Below the pieces are notes generated by a model, which worked only from the letters and a program-made list of their open reading frames with translations, was not told where the DNA came from and ran no database searches. DNA of 64,000 nt from Kumtagia sp963820075 (GTDB lineage Bacteria > Pseudomonadota > Alphaproteobacteria > Rhizobiales > Rhizobiaceae). Shown piece after piece: positions 63,253 through 64,000 of the stretch (the first letter of the stretch is position 1; the number at the start of each line of letters is the position of its first letter). The stretch lies in NCBI GenBank assembly GCA_963820075.1, contig CAWFYS010000022.1:165262-229261 (forward strand). The letters run 5' to 3'. The translations under genes were made by a program, and so were the position numbers.

Positions 63253-64000
63253 TTATTTTGGTGTTTGGTTGAATTTGTTGATGCGCGCGGTGTAGCGATA
63301 CGTCGAGACGTACTTCATCTCGCAATATTCGATGGGCTGCCGACGCTCCGACAATGTAATCCGTTCGCACAGCAGCAAGGGTGAACCTCGAGGGACTCCA
63401 AGCTGCGCGGCGTCGTCTTCGTTGGCTGCGATAGAGCCGATGCTTTCAAGCCCTTCGGCGGGAGCAAGAGCGAAGCGCTCGGTCAACAGCCGATAGAGCG
63501 ATCCGGAATCGACGACGTCCTTTGCGGTCAGAGCCGATCCGGCGGGCAGGGCAAGATAGGCATCGTGTATCCCGATCCTCGCTCCGTCTATGGTTCGGAT
63601 ACGCTTGACGCGTGTAACCGTAAGACGAGGTTCGATCTCCAGGACGCCGGCAATGGCGATGGTGGCCGGAACCTGTTCGACCAGCAAAACGATCTGACCG
63701 GGGACTCCACCGCGCTTTCGAGTGTCCTGGGAAAAACTATCGAGGAAACGCGACATCTCGCGGACATTAGGCGGGGCCACGAAAGTGCCGCGACCATGGT
63801 CGCTGTAGAGGATCCCTTGTTCTTCCAGCAGCCGGATTGCCTTCCGAACAGTATCCCGGCTCATTGAATATTGAATGGCCAGATCTCGTTCCGAAGGCAG
63901 CAACTCGTTGGTTGTCCGGGCGCCGCTGTCGATCTCATCCCGCAGCAGTGATGCCAATTGTCGGTACAACGGCTCTGTACCTGGTCGCGCGCCTTCTTTG
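63253..64000 (-). CDS. GntR/UTRA family regulator, start outside the window
   Basis: At least 248 codons; the frame is still open at the window edge with ARPGTEPLYRQLASLLRDEI, which is the usual region just before the DNA-binding domain, so the true start lies beyond 64000. The winged helix is PSERDLAIQYSMSRDTVRKA followed by IRLLEEQGILYSDHGRGTFV, and the UTRA effector domain runs from about residue 95 to the end (VPATIAIAGVLEIEPRLTVT, YCEMKYVSTYRYTARI). It is the first gene of the purine operon and likely its ligand-responsive repressor. Confidence 0.9.
   Translation of the reverse strand, partial: KEGARPGTEPLYRQLASLLRDEIDSGARTTNELLPSERDLAIQYSMSRDTVRKAIRLLEEQGILYSDHGRGTFVAPPNVREMSRFLDSFSQDTRKRGGVPGQIVLLVEQVPATIAIAGVLEIEPRLTVTRVKRIRTIDGARIGIHDAYLALPAGSALTAKDVVDSGSLYRLLTERFALAPAEGLESIGSIAANEDDAAQLGVPRGSPLLLCERITLSERRQPIEYCEMKYVSTYRYTARINKFNQTPK

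Overview
The window is high-GC chromosomal DNA from an alphaproteobacterium of the order Hyphomicrobiales (Rhizobiales). It most resembles Mesorhizobium and other Phyllobacteriaceae, judging by gene content and by the order gyrA-coaD-two cyclophilins-queA-tgt. That placement is inferred from protein families and synteny, not from a database search. No rRNA, tRNA or CRISPR array was recognised.

Layout. 0-11.6 kb: end of a membrane protein gene, marC, gyrA, a TPR-methyltransferase gene broken by a one-base frameshift, an orphan C39-like cysteine peptidase, a 44-residue membrane microprotein, a 273-bp nested palindromic element, then coaD, two cyclophilins, a 57-residue secreted microprotein, queA, a conserved small protein and tgt. 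11.7-20.8 kb: a beta-hydroxyacid dehydrogenase, a polar amino-acid ABC transporter without its ATPase, molybdenum-cofactor genes (mobB, frameshifted mobA, moaA) around a drug/metabolite exporter, a DUF971 protein, msrQ and a MarR regulator. 21.1-35.4 kb: an L,D-transpeptidase, then an intact 11.3-kb reading frame for a 3,781-residue membrane-anchored coiled-coil protein built from about 60-65 tandem 29/36-residue units, and a divergent HPt protein. The giant protein looks like an expanded relative of the Rhizobiales Growth Pole Ring (GPR) protein. 35.5-46 kb: ferredoxin and its reductase, folK, a Kef-type antiporter, the ycjF/ycjX pair, sixA-like phosphatase, dksA and a FliO-like gene. 46-53.9 kb: a second nested palindrome, DUF1810, an ECF sigma factor with a membrane VWA protein, a PadR regulator with its operator, a betaine-homocysteine methyltransferase with a SahR-like operator, an XRE regulator and a fatty-acid desaturase.

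53.9-55.9 kb is a foreign patch of about 2 kb with visibly lower GC. It carries a PrtN-like fragment and the 5' part of a secreted SpvB/RHS-type protein gene. It is bounded by two truncated chromosomal genes: the first 14 codons of a PhnD-like gene on the left and adenine deaminase (adeC) on the right. 55.9-64 kb is a minus-strand purine-nucleoside operon: gntR, BMP-type binding protein, double ATPase, two permeases, PfkB kinase and the broken adeC.

Points that stand out: the giant repeat protein with a near-perfect 519-bp-offset internal duplication; a tRNA-guanine transglycosylase lacking three of four zinc ligands; three copies of a ~103-bp repeat, each carrying a neighbouring gene's stop codon at its edge; two ~270-bp nested palindromes; and four one-base frameshifts in otherwise well-conserved genes, which may be real pseudogenes or sequence errors.
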